Assembly (NCBI GenBank): GCA_026394605.1
Contig: JAPKXY010000020.1
Span: forward strand, 1 to 64,000
DNA from: Methanoregula sp.
GTDB lineage: Archaea; Halobacteriota; Methanomicrobia; Methanomicrobiales; Methanospirillaceae
Direction: 5' to 3'
Length of the DNA: 64,000 nt
Shown: one piece after another, positions 36,013 to 45,411 of the stretch
Numbering within the stretch: the stretch's first letter is position 1
Layout of the letters: each line of letters starts with the position of its first letter
Notes under the pieces: model-generated
Seen by the model: only the letters and a program-made list of their open reading frames with translations
Database searches by the model: none
Told to the model about the DNA's origin: nothing
Made by a program: the position numbers and the translations under genes

Positions 36013-36546
36013 CGATCACCCTGACACCGTCACTATCGATGACCACAAACGCATCTGCCGGTAGTGAGGCCTGCTGAATGACCTGCCGGACCCTCCGCTC
36101 TTCCTCCTTTTCGGCAGACTGGCGCTGCAGGAGGGTAGTTGCGATAATCCGGCTTCCTGCTCTGGCAGGGGTTGTCCCAGTCCTTCGCAGGAAGATACAA
36201 CCAGCATATCCTCATCAAGCACGAACGGATAGGTGCGGCAGATCCACGGACGGCTGTTATAGATCGTGCATGTGATCTCATCGAGAAACCGGCACCTGTC
36301 GTTCTCACGGCGCAGGTACCATCCCAAGGTAAACCGGGCACCGCTGCGATCGTTGATAGTCGCCGGATAGGGCTCTGCAATCCTGTCCCATACCAGTCCG
36401 GTCGAGGCGATGATAGCCCGCACCTCACCTGGGGAGACCATGACAAGGTTTGAATCGGGCGATACGCACCGGCAACAGGTGCCGCAACGTCTGCACTCAA
36501 AGCCGATCGATGTAATCTTTTCGGTAAGACTCTTGATTGAAATCAT
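36005..36546 (-). CDS. YkgJ-like cysteine-cluster protein with a one-base frameshift near its end
   Basis: About 180 residues when corrected. The N-terminal cysteine cluster FECRRCGTCCRCVSPDSNLV and the later CRFLDEITCTIYNSRPWICR give the zinc/iron-binding pattern of the YkgJ (UPF0153) family, proposed as metal-binding Fe-S or Zn proteins. After CEGLGQPLPEQEA the open frame turns into a Ser/Arg-rich sequence unlike the family. Adding one base near 36148-36154 restores IIATTLLQRQSAEKEEERRV and a helical end VVIDSDGVRVIDG that stops at 36005, overlapping the traB ATG in the usual coupled way. This makes a deletion or sequencing error in a CC/GG run very likely. Confidence 0.8.
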
Positions 36547-36566
36547 GGTTAAAAGCGGGATGCGTT

Positions 36567-37130
36567 CTATAATCCGTGCTCCAGTGTTATGGTGTTGAAG
36601 TTTTTAAAAATTCTTTTGCCATCCACGGTGTGGCTGACTTCAGGATGCCACTGGAGCCCGTAGATGTGCCTGCCGGGGTATGCGATTGCCTCGGCGCTGC
36701 TTATATTGGAGCGGGCGAGCAGGGAAAAATCCGGAGGAATTGTAATCACCTCATCGGCATGTGACGCCCAGACATGGATGGTATCCGGATATCCGGCAAG
36801 AATTTCATTGTGCTGGCAGATCTCGACATCGATTGGACCATACCCCCCACTCTGTCCCTGCCTGACTTCACCGCCGAATTTTGTTGCGATAATATGCAGG
36901 CCAAGACAGATCCCGAGTACCGGAAGCCCGAGGTCGAGATACGCTGAGCAGTTGCCGGCACGGTCGATCGTTGGTCCCCCGCCGAGAATAATCCCCCGGC
37001 AGCCCTCCGCAATATCAGAGGGCGGCGTGGTGTTGGGAACCAGGACAACCGGGATGTCCATGTCCCTGTGGGCACGGTGGATCAGGTGGTTGAACTGCCC
37101 GTAATTATTGACCACGAATAAGGGGCGCAT
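36567..37130 (-). CDS. guaAA: GMP synthase, glutamine amidotransferase subunit A
   Basis: 187 residues, the stand-alone archaeal type. The class I amidotransferase triad is present: Cys in LPVLGICLGLHIIATKFGGE, and His/Glu in YGLQWHPEVSHT. It supplies ammonia from glutamine to the ATP-pyrophosphatase subunit (GuaAB) for XMP to GMP. The GuaAB gene is not in the window. It lies 37 bases after cobT in the same direction. Confidence 0.92.
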   Translation of the reverse strand: MRPLFVVNNYGQFNHLIHRAHRDMDIPVVLVPNTTPPSDIAEGCRGIILGGGPTIDRAGNCSAYLDLGLPVLGICLGLHIIATKFGGEVRQGQSGGYGPIDVEICQHNEILAGYPDTIHVWASHADEVITIPPDFSLLARSNISSAEAIAYPGRHIYGLQWHPEVSHTVDGKRIFKNFNTITLEHGL

Positions 37131-37167
37131 TGCATACAGATTGGCGATAATGCGTGATAAGCCCTTT

Positions 37168-38193
37168 TCAGCTGTATTTGCTCACCGTTTCATAGATTTT
37201 CGCCCGGATCGCCTCAGGTGAATACCCGAGGAGATACGCAAGGAGCATTGCACCCCCGGCACCCATTCCTTCCTTAACCTCGCCGATGCAGTACCGTGCG
37301 AGCCCGGCATGCCCGAGATCGTCAAAACCCGGGTCGACAAAAACGATGCGGGCTCCTATCTCACCGGCAAGCTCCTCCACGTTGGCAGTCGGGTCATCAC
37401 GGACATATGACGTGGTGACGATCATGGGCACCGCATCTCCCATCGCACGCACCAGCGCAGCAACGGCAAGCATCTGCGTCCCGCCTGCAAAGAGAATGTC
37501 ACCTTTATAGGCATGGGCAATACCGGCAGCGACCGGCATCATCGGGTCTCCGGTGGCGCGGATGAGGTCGAGGGGTTGTGAGACGCCGTTTGACCTGATC
37601 CGGTTCTGGACCACCTCACAGATCTCTTCTTTTTTTGAGACGGGATTGTTGACAAAACTGCTGCTTACGGATGCCGTATAGCCAAGCGCACGCAGAATGC
37701 AGAGCGCTGTGGTTGTGCCGCCGGGTACGCATTCCCCAAGCACCAGAAGATCGCTTGATACGGAGAGGAATTCCCCGATCCACATGCCCCGCTGGTAGAG
37801 GACATCGGCGCAGGGGAGGGCGTCCCGCTCCCGCGGATCATCACCCACGCACCCGTACACGTCAAGACAGGGAACGGTCGGGGTATGGGCGAGTCCGGCA
37901 TTGATGAAGAGCGGATGCAGATTCATCAGATCCATCATGGCACGGGTGATCGATGCCGGTGTCGGGCAGCCGGTCGGCGTGTTTGGTTTGACGGGCATGC
38001 TGGTAATGGACCCGTACATGATCAGTTCTGCATCGAGGACAGGGGTAAGCAGCGTCTTCTCCGGAGTCGGGCCTGCGGCTGAGATGCCCGGGACAGTACT
38101 CAGGCGGGTGTTCCCCAGAATGCTGCAGAACAGAGGTGCGGTAAGTGAAAGCTGCGGGACTTCTGAAACAAATGCCATATAATGTGCAAACAT
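37168..38193 (-). CDS. cobT: CobT-like nicotinate-nucleotide phosphoribosyltransferase family (archaeal type)
   Basis: 341 residues. Matches the archaeal TIGR00303/UPF0284 family: SAAGPTPEKTLLTPVLDAEL, NPVSKKEEICEVVQNR, DLIRATGDPMMPVAAGIAHA and GGTQMLAVAALVRAMGDAV. It is assigned to making alpha-ribazole phosphate, the lower ligand of cobamides, from NaMN and a base. Its placement opposite cobZ and cobS, which continue that path, supports this. No B12 riboswitch is visible in the 87-base space between cobT and cobZ. Confidence 0.85.
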   Translation of the reverse strand: MFAHYMAFVSEVPQLSLTAPLFCSILGNTRLSTVPGISAAGPTPEKTLLTPVLDAELIMYGSITSMPVKPNTPTGCPTPASITRAMMDLMNLHPLFINAGLAHTPTVPCLDVYGCVGDDPRERDALPCADVLYQRGMWIGEFLSVSSDLLVLGECVPGGTTTALCILRALGYTASVSSSFVNNPVSKKEEICEVVQNRIRSNGVSQPLDLIRATGDPMMPVAAGIAHAYKGDILFAGGTQMLAVAALVRAMGDAVPMIVTTSYVRDDPTANVEELAGEIGARIVFVDPGFDDLGHAGLARYCIGEVKEGMGAGGAMLLAYLLGYSPEAIRAKIYETVSKYS

Positions 38194-38280
38194 TCATCTC
38201 GTCCTCATTCAGTTTGAAGGTATCGCTTCCGACAGGCTCCACAACCTAATAATACCATCATCAATACAACCACTGATCAC

Positions 38281-38715
38281 ATGTTTGAGATTGAACGCAG
38301 GCTGCAGGAAAAGGGTGTCTCTCTCGATGCCATCGTGGCAGCCGGGATGGAACTGTATGTCTCGCACGGCATGAGCGAGGCGGATGCAGCCCTTAATCTT
38401 TATAAAAAGATTCAAAAATATCTCAACGATCCCAACGTCTCATCCCTGATCCTTGGGGCAATCCTGCTCGAAGATGAACTCTATTACAACCGGGCAGATT
38501 CGGAGATCAGGGATGATCCGGTCTTTTTATTAAGTGACGAGATCATCGGTATGGCAATCGCTGAGTGCATCGGCGGTACATATGCACGGTTCGAGTTCAC
38601 CCGGTACGACCAGAAGAAACCCGGTATCCTTTCAAAACTGGGGCCATTTCTCGATGATGCGGTTGCAGGGCTGATCGCCGGCTGCACATCCCGTCTATAC
38701 AGCGAATGCTTATGA
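38281..38715 (+). CDS. cobZ: Alpha-ribazole phosphatase CobZ (PgpA-like)
   Basis: 144 residues. It resembles phosphatidylglycerophosphatase A (RLQEKGVSLDAIVAAGMELY, LNDPNVSSLILGAILLEDEL, SDEIIGMAIAECIGGTYARF, LGPFLDDAVAGLIAGC). Methanosarcina CobZ has this fold and removes the phosphate from alpha-ribazole-5'-phosphate. The direct overlap with cobS (ATGA at 38712) makes the cobamide assignment much more likely than lipid metabolism. Confidence 0.85.
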   Translation: MFEIERRLQEKGVSLDAIVAAGMELYVSHGMSEADAALNLYKKIQKYLNDPNVSSLILGAILLEDELYYNRADSEIRDDPVFLLSDEIIGMAIAECIGGTYARFEFTRYDQKKPGILSKLGPFLDDAVAGLIAGCTSRLYSECL

Positions 38716-39425
38716 AAGCGCTCATTGCCCTTTTACAGTTTGCAACCATCCTGCCACTGGGAAAACCCCGTGATATCGAGCACTTCGCACGGCATTCGTA
38801 TCTCTATCCTCTCGCAGGGTATGTGATCGGCGGTATTATTGCATTGCTCGTGTACTGGATTGCCAACCGGACCATTGCTGCAGCCGTTGCGGTCGCAGGG
38901 CTGCTGATTCTCTCGGGATGCCATCACTTTGACGGGCTCCTCGATTTCGGGGATGCGGCCATGGCGCAGGGCGATCGTGAAAAACGCATCCGGGCATTGA
39001 CCGATAAACAGGTCGGTGCCGGCGGGGTGGCACTGGGCATCATCATCACCCTGATCCTCTTTGCCGGCCTGCAGGCATCGGGATCGATGATTTCTGCAAT
39101 CATTATCGGAGAGGTCGGTGCAAAATACTCGATGGCGTTTTTAACTGCTGCCGGCACCCCGTTTCAGGAGGGCATCCACAGTTATCTCCACCGGTTCTCA
39201 CGACCGTATTTTTCCGCACTCGCGTTCGTACTCTGCATTCCCCTGATCCTGCTTCCGGTCCCTTTAAAAAAACTTGCCGCAGGACTCATCCTGATGGTGC
39301 TCTGCCCGATCATCCTTCTTGTGATCTCGAAACGATTGTTCGGCGGGATCAACGGAGATGTTGCCGGCGCATCCAATGAGATCACCCGTGCCGTGGTCAT
39401 CCTTGGAATGGCACTTATCGGGTAA
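38712..39425 (+). CDS. cobS: Adenosylcobinamide-GDP ribazoletransferase
   Basis: 237 residues from the ATG at 38712, which overlaps the cobZ stop as ATGA; an ATG two codons earlier is possible. It is an integral membrane enzyme with about six to seven helices and the family motif ILSGCHHFDGLLDFGDAAMA followed by RIRALTDKQVGAGGVALGII. It joins alpha-ribazole to adenosylcobinamide-GDP to make the complete cobamide, at the membrane. Cobamides are cofactors of the methyltransferases of methanogenesis. Confidence 0.93.
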   Translation: MKALIALLQFATILPLGKPRDIEHFARHSYLYPLAGYVIGGIIALLVYWIANRTIAAAVAVAGLLILSGCHHFDGLLDFGDAAMAQGDREKRIRALTDKQVGAGGVALGIIITLILFAGLQASGSMISAIIIGEVGAKYSMAFLTAAGTPFQEGIHSYLHRFSRPYFSALAFVLCIPLILLPVPLKKLAAGLILMVLCPIILLVISKRLFGGINGDVAGASNEITRAVVILGMALIG

Positions 39426-39475
39426 CCCTGCCATAACGCCATCCTTTTTAACCCCGATACCCGTAGTATTGATAG

Positions 39476-40345
39476 ATGCACAAGGATTTTGGCATACACA
39501 TGAAGGGGGGTGTCATCACAGAACGAAATCCTGATCTGTGTACGGTCCGTATACGCCTGCCCGCCGGCAAGATTTCAGTCGAACAGCTCCGGGGTATCGC
39601 CCGCATTGCAAAAAAATACGGAGATGGTGTCGTTCACTGCACCACCCGGCAGACCATCGAGATGCCTCATATCCTGCCATCGTCTTTATCCAGAGTTGAA
39701 AAAGCGCTTGAAAAAAATGGGACCCCGGTTGGATCTGAACGCGATGAGATTGTCAATATCATTGCCTGCCCCGGCACCGAGCGGTGCAAGTTCGCAAACA
39801 TCGACACCATCAGCCTTGCACAGAAGATCGATGCGAAACTGTTCGGAAAAGAGATGCCGGTAAAAATCCGCATTGCGATCTCGGGTTGTCCCAATGCGTG
39901 CACCAGCCCCATGCTCAACGAGATCGGGATCATCGGCCGCATCCAGCCGGTGCGCAAACCGGGGATGTGCACGGGCTGCGGCACCTGCGTCGAGTACTGC
40001 AAGGAGCGTGCGATCCGGATCAAGAACGGTGTCTGTGTCCTCGATCCTAAGAAATGTGTCCAGTGCGGTGTCTGCATCCATTCCTGCCCCTTTGCAATCA
40101 TTCAGGCAGAGCACCGGCATTACCTTCTTCTTGTCGGGGGGAGGAGGGGGCGGCACCCGCACATCGGGAGGGAGATGATTACCCTGGAAGACGAAGAGCA
40201 GGTCGTATTCGCAGTGGAAAAGATCGTGACCTGGGTCTACCGCCGGGCATGGAGCGGGCGGCTCCTCTCTGACCAGATGGATGACCTGCAGTTTGAAATG
40301 TTTAAACAGGAGATTGCTAAAAATCTCCTCAAAAAACCCAAATAA
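39476..40345 (+). CDS. Small sulfite/nitrite-reductase-like protein with inserted ferredoxin domain
   Basis: 289 residues. The siroheme/4Fe-4S motif of sulfite reductases is split in the usual way: ACPGTERCKFA and ISGCPNACTSP. Between it and the C-terminus lies a 2[4Fe-4S] ferredoxin segment: CTGCGTCVEYCKERA and CVQCGVCIHSCPF. The N-terminal half has VHCTTRQTIEMPHI, with substrate-site basic residues. This short form is known as a Dsr-like protein of methanogens (related to Fsr); it may reduce sulfite or serve in siroheme or assimilation steps, but its reaction is unsettled. It sits right after cobS with 50 bases between. Confidence 0.85.
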   Translation: MHKDFGIHMKGGVITERNPDLCTVRIRLPAGKISVEQLRGIARIAKKYGDGVVHCTTRQTIEMPHILPSSLSRVEKALEKNGTPVGSERDEIVNIIACPGTERCKFANIDTISLAQKIDAKLFGKEMPVKIRIAISGCPNACTSPMLNEIGIIGRIQPVRKPGMCTGCGTCVEYCKERAIRIKNGVCVLDPKKCVQCGVCIHSCPFAIIQAEHRHYLLLVGGRRGRHPHIGREMITLEDEEQVVFAVEKIVTWVYRRAWSGRLLSDQMDDLQFEMFKQEIAKNLLKKPK

Positions 40346-40355
40346 CCAGGTTCAA

Positions 40356-40652
40356 TCAATACCGGCTATGGTACCCATGGTTCGCATCATCATCGCATTC
40401 GACCGCGGAGCCATCCCGGATCAGCGTGTTGAACATCATTGCAGCATTCATGAGGTTCTCATCAGGTGCAACACCCCTGTGGATATCTGAGTACGCCTGT
40501 GACTGCGGCGTCGGTACCATCCGTTTTTTTACCCATATTCCTTTGCAGTGCTGACAGTAGGCACAGTGGCTGTATACCGAGATTTCTCCGTCCACGCATG
40601 CAACAGTTACCCGATCCTTTTTTTCATCCCGATGGAATTCCAGTGTCTTCAT
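40356..40652 (-). CDS. Small cysteine-containing protein of unknown function
   Basis: 98 residues. MKTLEFHRDEKKDRVTVACV is followed by YSHCAYCQHCKGIWVKKR, whose three cysteines plus the earlier one could bind zinc or iron, and by a less regular tail. It ends 10 bases from the convergent sulfite-reductase-like gene. A GCCCCG/CGGGGC stem (40706-40722) lies upstream of its start. I do not recognise a family; cysteine spacing and position argue for a real gene. Confidence 0.6.
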   Translation of the reverse strand: MKTLEFHRDEKKDRVTVACVDGEISVYSHCAYCQHCKGIWVKKRMVPTPQSQAYSDIHRGVAPDENLMNAAMMFNTLIRDGSAVECDDDANHGYHSRY

Positions 40653-40741
40653 CGTACGGGAATTGTTGTTATCATGTGATAAGGGAGTTTCGGTATACAG
40701 AACCGCCCCGTAAACCGGGGCTTTGGTGTACTCAAAATGTT

Positions 40742-40817
40742 TTATATAGATGGGTTTCCTATATGTAATACTCGCATAAACTGACTATAAACGGACAGTT
40801 TTGATATTTACTGGAGG
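40742..40817 (+). promoter_or_regulatory. tuf promoter and ribosome binding site
   Basis: TATA box TTTATATA (40742-40749), a leader of about 50 bases, and the strong ribosome site GGAGG (40813-40817) six bases before the ATG at 40824. A second weak ACTATAAAC lies in the leader. Fits a highly expressed gene with a defined leader. Confidence 0.6.
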
Positions 40818-40823
40818 AACATA

Positions 40824-42101
40824 ATGGCATCTGAAAAGCCCCATATGAATCTTGCTATTATCGGACACATCGACCACGGGAAGTCAACGCTCGTGGGTCG
40901 GATGATGTTCGAGACCGGCGCAGTACCGGCACACATCATCGAAGGCTACCGTAAGGAAGCCGAATCGAAGGGGAAGGCAACCTTCGAGTTCGCGTGGGTC
41001 ATGGACAACCTCAAAGAGGAACGTGAAAGAGGTATCACGATCGATATCGCTCACAAGCGGTTTGATACCCCGAAATACTATTTCACGATTGTCGATTGCC
41101 CGGGACACAGGGACTTTGTGAAAAACATGATCACCGGTGCATCGCAGGCTGATGCGGCGATCCTTGTTGTCGCAGCTGCCGATGGTGTCATGGAACAGAC
41201 AAAGGAGCACGTATTTCTGGCACGCACGCTTGGCATCACCCAGATCATCATCGCCATCAACAAGATGGATATGGTCAAGTTTGATGAGAAACGCTTCAAT
41301 GAGGTGAAAAAGGACCTCTCAGACCTGATCAAGATGGTTGGTTACAAGCCCGAAGAAACCCTTTTTATCCCAATCAGTGCGTTAAACGGTGTCAACATCA
41401 AGACCGTCGGTTCCGAAACCCCGTGGTATAAAGGCCCGGCACTCATTCCTTCGCTTGACACATTTAAGGAGCCGGAAAAGCCAACCGACAAGCCGCTTCG
41501 CGTTCCAATCCAGGACGTTTACAGCATCAGCGGTATCGGCACGGTGCCGGTCGGTCGTGTTGAGACCGGTATCATGAAGAAGGGGATGAAGGTTTCATTC
41601 ATGCCCGCAAACAAAGATGGTGAGATCAAGTCCATCGAGATGCACCACGAAGAGATACCACAGGCTGTACCGGGCGACAACATCGGCTTCAACGTCCGTG
41701 GGATTGGCAAAGGTGACATCCGTCGCGGCGATGTCTGTGGTCCGGTTGAGGCTCCACCGACCGTTGCCGATGAGTTCACTGCCCAGATAGTCGTGCTCCA
41801 GCACCCGAGCGCGATTACGGTCGGGTATACCCCGGTCTTCCACTGTCACACCACACAGACTGCATGCACCTTTATCGAGCTGAAAAAGAAGCTTGACCCG
41901 AGGTCAGGTCAGACCAAGGAAGAGAACCCCACATTCCTCAAGACGGGCGATGCGGCGATCGTCCAAATCAAGCCGAGCAAACCCATGGTCATCGAGAGCG
42001 TAAAGGAGCTCCCGCAGCTCGGCAGGTTCGCCATCCGTGATATGGGAACAACGATTGCTGCCGGTATGTGTATTGCAATCAACAAAAAACAGATGAGATA
42101 A
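40824..42101 (+). CDS. tuf: Translation elongation factor EF-1alpha (aEF1A)
   Basis: 425 residues. All G motifs are intact: [14 protein letters not shown] (G1), [18 protein letters not shown] (G3), NKMD (G4) and SAL (G5). Domains 2 and 3 follow, including [20 protein letters not shown]. It carries aminoacyl-tRNA to the ribosome with GTP. The close partner rps10 follows after a T-rich 19-base gap, as is standard in archaea. Confidence 0.97.
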   Translation: MASEKPHMNLAIIGHIDHGKSTLVGRMMFETGAVPAHIIEGYRKEAESKGKATFEFAWVMDNLKEERERGITIDIAHKRFDTPKYYFTIVDCPGHRDFVKNMITGASQADAAILVVAAADGVMEQTKEHVFLARTLGITQIIIAINKMDMVKFDEKRFNEVKKDLSDLIKMVGYKPEETLFIPISALNGVNIKTVGSETPWYKGPALIPSLDTFKEPEKPTDKPLRVPIQDVYSISGIGTVPVGRVETGIMKKGMKVSFMPANKDGEIKSIEMHHEEIPQAVPGDNIGFNVRGIGKGDIRRGDVCGPVEAPPTVADEFTAQIVVLQHPSAITVGYTPVFHCHTTQTACTFIELKKKLDPRSGQTKEENPTFLKTGDAAIVQIKPSKPMVIESVKELPQLGRFAIRDMGTTIAAGMCIAINKKQMR

Positions 42102-42120
42102 TTTTTTTTGGTGATACAAC

Positions 42121-42429
42121 ATGCAAAAAGCCAGAATCCGCCTGACAGGGACCGACTTCAAAAAAGTGGAGATGGTCTGTGAGCGAATCCGGGAGATAGC
42201 AGAGCGCACAGGTGTGAATCTGGCTGGTCCGATACCGCTCCCGACAAAACGGTTGATTGTCCCGATCCGGAAAAGCCCCGATGGTGAGGGGACGGCGACA
42301 TGGGATCGGTGGCAGATGCGCGTCCACAAACGGTTGATCGATATTGATGCAGATGAACGTGCACTGCGCCAGTTGATGCGCATTCAGGTGCCAAAGGATA
42401 TCGGCATTGAGATTGTTTTAGAGAGCTGA
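42121..42429 (+). CDS. rps10: 30S ribosomal protein S10
   Basis: 102 residues, archaeal S10P length. It opens [20 protein letters not shown] and has the conserved [20 protein letters not shown] and [21 protein letters not shown]10 is a 30S head protein. T8 at 42102-42109 between tuf and this gene may lower read-through rather than end it. Confidence 0.96.
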   Translation: MQKARIRLTGTDFKKVEMVCERIREIAERTGVNLAGPIPLPTKRLIVPIRKSPDGEGTATWDRWQMRVHKRLIDIDADERALRQLMRIQVPKDIGIEIVLES

Positions 42430-42438
42430 GGGTGCGGC

Positions 42439-44079
42439 GTGCCAGCCGCGGGTTTTTCAGAGACAATAAAAAAAATTTTCACGTTTGAGCGGACTTTTTT
42501 TTTAATCCTTTTAATTGGAATTGTTCTACGGTTCTATTTCCTTGATCTGAAGCTCTTTCATCATGACGAAGCGATCCATGCATGGTTCTCCTATGACCTG
42601 TTAACAAAAGGGTCGTGGATGTACGATCCGAGTTACCACGGTCCCTTCCTCTACTATGCCACCGCCGGTATGTTCGCTCTTTTTGGGGATTCCGACCTTG
42701 TGGCAAGGTTATTACCCTCCCTTTTCGGGACCCTGCTCATCCCCCTCGTGTATTGTATTTACCAGATCGGGTATCTTGACAGAAAACAGACACTCGTTGG
42801 TGCGTTATTCATCGCGGTATCCCCTGACATGGTGTACTTCTCCCGGTTCCTCCGTCATGATATCTTCATGCTCTTCTTTACGTTCCTGCTTGTTGTTGCA
42901 ATGCTCTATTACTTCGAGCGGGGGCAGACACGGTTTGCCGTCCTTGCCGCAATCGCAACAGCGGGGAGCCTGTGCTGCAAGGAGGAGATGCCCCTCATTC
43001 TCCTCATCTTTGCAGCGTTTTTCATCTATGTGGTCTGGAGGGGGAGGTTTACGCTTCCCCCACAGTGGAAGACCGATCTCCTCATCGGAGTATTTTTTGT
43101 CATTGCCACCATGAGCATCCTGTACTCAGCATTTGGCACGCATGTCGATACCCTCATAGGCCAGGAATTCAATCTCACCACAACGGGGTGGTATCAGGCA
43201 ATCGAGCACTGGGCGGCAATGCACAACCAGCAGCGCCTCGGCGGACCGTGGTTTTTCTATATCCCCTTATTGTTGCTGTATGAGCTGCCGGTCTTCATTC
43301 TCGCACTTATCGGGGTCGTGCAGTTCCTTGTATCGGGCACGGATATTACCCTGACCCTAAAACGTGCAAAAAACTGGGTTGTTCACCGGACATTTTCGCT
43401 CCCTGCTTCTGACCTCGTGAATGCAAATCTGAGGCAATTAACCGCAAAGGATCAGGGGTCCGTAAAATCCGCCGAATTCTTCAGGTTCTGCATCTGGTGG
43501 ATGCTGCTTTCCATGGCGTTTTATGCCTACGTCGGCGAAAAGGTGCCGTGGCTGCTCATCCACCAGCTGCTGCCGATGACCTTTGTTGCCGTCTACCGGC
43601 TTAGCTGGCCAAAGGTTGTATTCGCCGTCATCGGTACAGTCTTCCTGCTTGCGATGACATGGCACGTTGCATTCGTGCCGGTAGACATCAATGAACCCAT
43701 CGTGCAGGTCCAGAACTCAGAAGATTTGCGCGTTGTAATGGAGATTATCGATCAATCGGACGGGGTCATTCTTGCATCGAAAAATTACTGGCCGTTGCCA
43801 TGGTACTACCGTGGTGACCGGTGGAAGAAGATCACGATGTATGGGGATACCGTCGACAAGTCAACTTTGACTGGCTCGCAACCAGGGGTCATTATCATGC
43901 ACGATGCGGCGAGTTATGATTCGCTGGATGGTTACAATAAAACAACCTACAAGCTCAGCTACTGGTTCTCGTTTTATGATAATCAGGACCGGTTATTTGA
44001 GTATTATCTCCATCGTGACGGTACGATGGGCGCGATCAATATCGATGTTTTTACCCGGCAGAATATAACTCATACTTGA
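42439..44079 (+). CDS. GT-C glycosyltransferase, TIGR03663 / Agl23-like
   Basis: 546 residues, starting with GTG at 42439. It has about twelve membrane segments. The GT-C mark KLFHHDEAIHAWFSYDLLTK in the first outer loop has the acidic catalytic pair (DE), and SRFLRHDIFMLFFTFLLVVA follows. This fits TIGR03663, the Agl23-type family associated with flippases in protein N-glycosylation. It would use a lipid-linked sugar at the outer membrane face. Soluble C-terminal part (about 415-546) holds ASKNYWPLPWYYRGDRW. It lies after rps10 by 9 bases; that closeness is unusual for a membrane enzyme behind a ribosomal gene. Confidence 0.85.
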   Translation: MPAAGFSETIKKIFTFERTFFLILLIGIVLRFYFLDLKLFHHDEAIHAWFSYDLLTKGSWMYDPSYHGPFLYYATAGMFALFGDSDLVARLLPSLFGTLLIPLVYCIYQIGYLDRKQTLVGALFIAVSPDMVYFSRFLRHDIFMLFFTFLLVVAMLYYFERGQTRFAVLAAIATAGSLCCKEEMPLILLIFAAFFIYVVWRGRFTLPPQWKTDLLIGVFFVIATMSILYSAFGTHVDTLIGQEFNLTTTGWYQAIEHWAAMHNQQRLGGPWFFYIPLLLLYELPVFILALIGVVQFLVSGTDITLTLKRAKNWVVHRTFSLPASDLVNANLRQLTAKDQGSVKSAEFFRFCIWWMLLSMAFYAYVGEKVPWLLIHQLLPMTFVAVYRLSWPKVVFAVIGTVFLLAMTWHVAFVPVDINEPIVQVQNSEDLRVVMEIIDQSDGVILASKNYWPLPWYYRGDRWKKITMYGDTVDKSTLTGSQPGVIIMHDAASYDSLDGYNKTTYKLSYWFSFYDNQDRLFEYYLHRDGTMGAINIDVFTRQNITHT

Positions 44080-44110
44080 GCGGGTCACCCATAATTCCGA
44101 TTATAATTAA

Positions 44111-44145
44111 CACCTCACAATGAGCAATCTCATGTTGATGAGGTG
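44111..44145. repeat. Nested stem-loop between convergent genes
   Basis: Outer arms CACCTCA (44111-44117) and TGAGGTG (44139-44145) pair completely; inner TGAG and CTCA pair around CAAT. It lies 31 bases after the GT-C gene stop and before the cetZ operon end at 44260, so it may act as a transcript end or processing signal. No T-run follows directly. Confidence 0.45.
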
Positions 44146-44259
44146 CTCTCACGCTCCCCCGGCGGTTAGATTGAACGTAGTGACCGGCGGATACCAGTAC
44201 GTGATCACCCCGGATACCTTTCTTAGATCTGATTGTTGGTAAAAGAGAGAAGAGAGAAA

Positions 44260-45411
44260 TTAACCCAGTTCATCCCACCGGGTGCGCTTGCGGTAGATGA
44301 TGACGCCAACCGCAACCAGCACGACAGCAACAACACCGACGATGATGAGAACCGTAAATGAGCCAAAGAGTCTTCCTATTGCTCCCAGTGGATTAAACCC
44401 TTCCGTGATCTGTTTCTTTAAGTCAAGGGCATCATTATAGGACTCATTTCCCTTTCCAAAAGCTTCCTGTGCTTTTTCCCGTGCCCTTTCATAATTGCCT
44501 GAAAATATCTCGTCATTTGCTGTCGAGATAAATCCTGCAGCAACCTCACGCTTCGCGATGATCGGGGAAAGGCGGGGATCGGTATTGCTGACGTTTGGCT
44601 TGATAAAGTTGATGGTCTGATCGACATTGTTGATGGGGATCTGCGCATCGGCTACTGTTTTTTCTGCCCAAGCCTTATCCAGCAGTTTTTCGCCCTCGTC
44701 GATCAGAGCCTTGGCACTTTGAAGACTTGCCCTAGCTGCATCAAACTGGGAGGATGGCTGCGAACGGGCGTTATTGATGGCTGTATTTGCTTCGGTATAT
44801 TTTCCTTCCGCAGTTGACGTATCAACTTCAAGGGCCTCCTTTTCATCAATGTGTGTCCTGAAGATCTGGAGAGTTGATTCGGTTTCGGCAATTTGATTAT
44901 TGACCTCGGCAATGTTGACAATTGTTGCCTGTTTTAAATAGCTATCAGTTGAGATGGGTTTACCATAGGAATCCAGTTCGGTGATTTTGATGATGGTTTT
45001 ATTCTGGGTTTTATCGACATCAGGTGCCAGACCGTCAAGGGTGACGCGGATGCTTAGTTCACGGTCGGGATAACTCAAGATCCAACCCCCCATCTGTATT
45101 CTCGGGCCGCCATCATTGGGCAATGGAGTGTCGTGGGGAGTGCCTTCAAAGGTCTCCACTTTGACAAATGACCATTTGGCAGTCGTCAGCTCGGTATACA
45201 TGTCCAGCGTATTGGCATTCTCAAATGTTTTGCCATTCACGAGCGGGAAATTGAGGATATAGGATACCGATACCCTCTGCCCTGGTGTAAGGCTGCCGGA
45301 CGGTTCAATATTCATATTACTGATGGTAAACGCAGAAACGATCGGAATACAACATATAAGGATAATACCAAGCAACAGGATTCTACAAATCCCCTTCATT
45401 TTGACCCTCAC
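44260..45411 (-). CDS. Secreted coiled-coil protein anchored by a C-terminal helix, cetZ partner
   Basis: 383 residues. Signal peptide ILLLGIILICCIPIVSAF, then a beta-type domain (about 25-165, GSLTPGQRVSVSYILNFPLV), then a long helical region (about 170-335) rich in Ala, Glu, Asn and Lys (AEVNNQIAETESTLQIF, TAEGKYTEANTAINNA). A C-terminal membrane helix VLIIVGVVAVVLVAVGVII and a basic tail RKRTRWDELG complete it. The bulk is outside the cell, the tail inside. The ATGA overlap with cetZ suggests a linked function, perhaps a link between the cell wall and a tubulin filament. No family recognised. Confidence 0.75.
   Translation of the reverse strand: MRVKMKGICRILLLGIILICCIPIVSAFTISNMNIEPSGSLTPGQRVSVSYILNFPLVNGKTFENANTLDMYTELTTAKWSFVKVETFEGTPHDTPLPNDGGPRIQMGGWILSYPDRELSIRVTLDGLAPDVDKTQNKTIIKITELDSYGKPISTDSYLKQATIVNIAEVNNQIAETESTLQIFRTHIDEKEALEVDTSTAEGKYTEANTAINNARSQPSSQFDAARASLQSAKALIDEGEKLLDKAWAEKTVADAQIPINNVDQTINFIKPNVSNTDPRLSPIIAKREVAAGFISTANDEIFSGNYERAREKAQEAFGKGNESYNDALDLKKQITEGFNPLGAIGRLFGSFTVLIIVGVVAVVLVAVGVIIYRKRTRWDELG

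Noticed and set aside
38194-38280. Cobalamin riboswitch between cobT and cobZ
   Set aside because: Only 87 bases and no B12-box-like conserved core.
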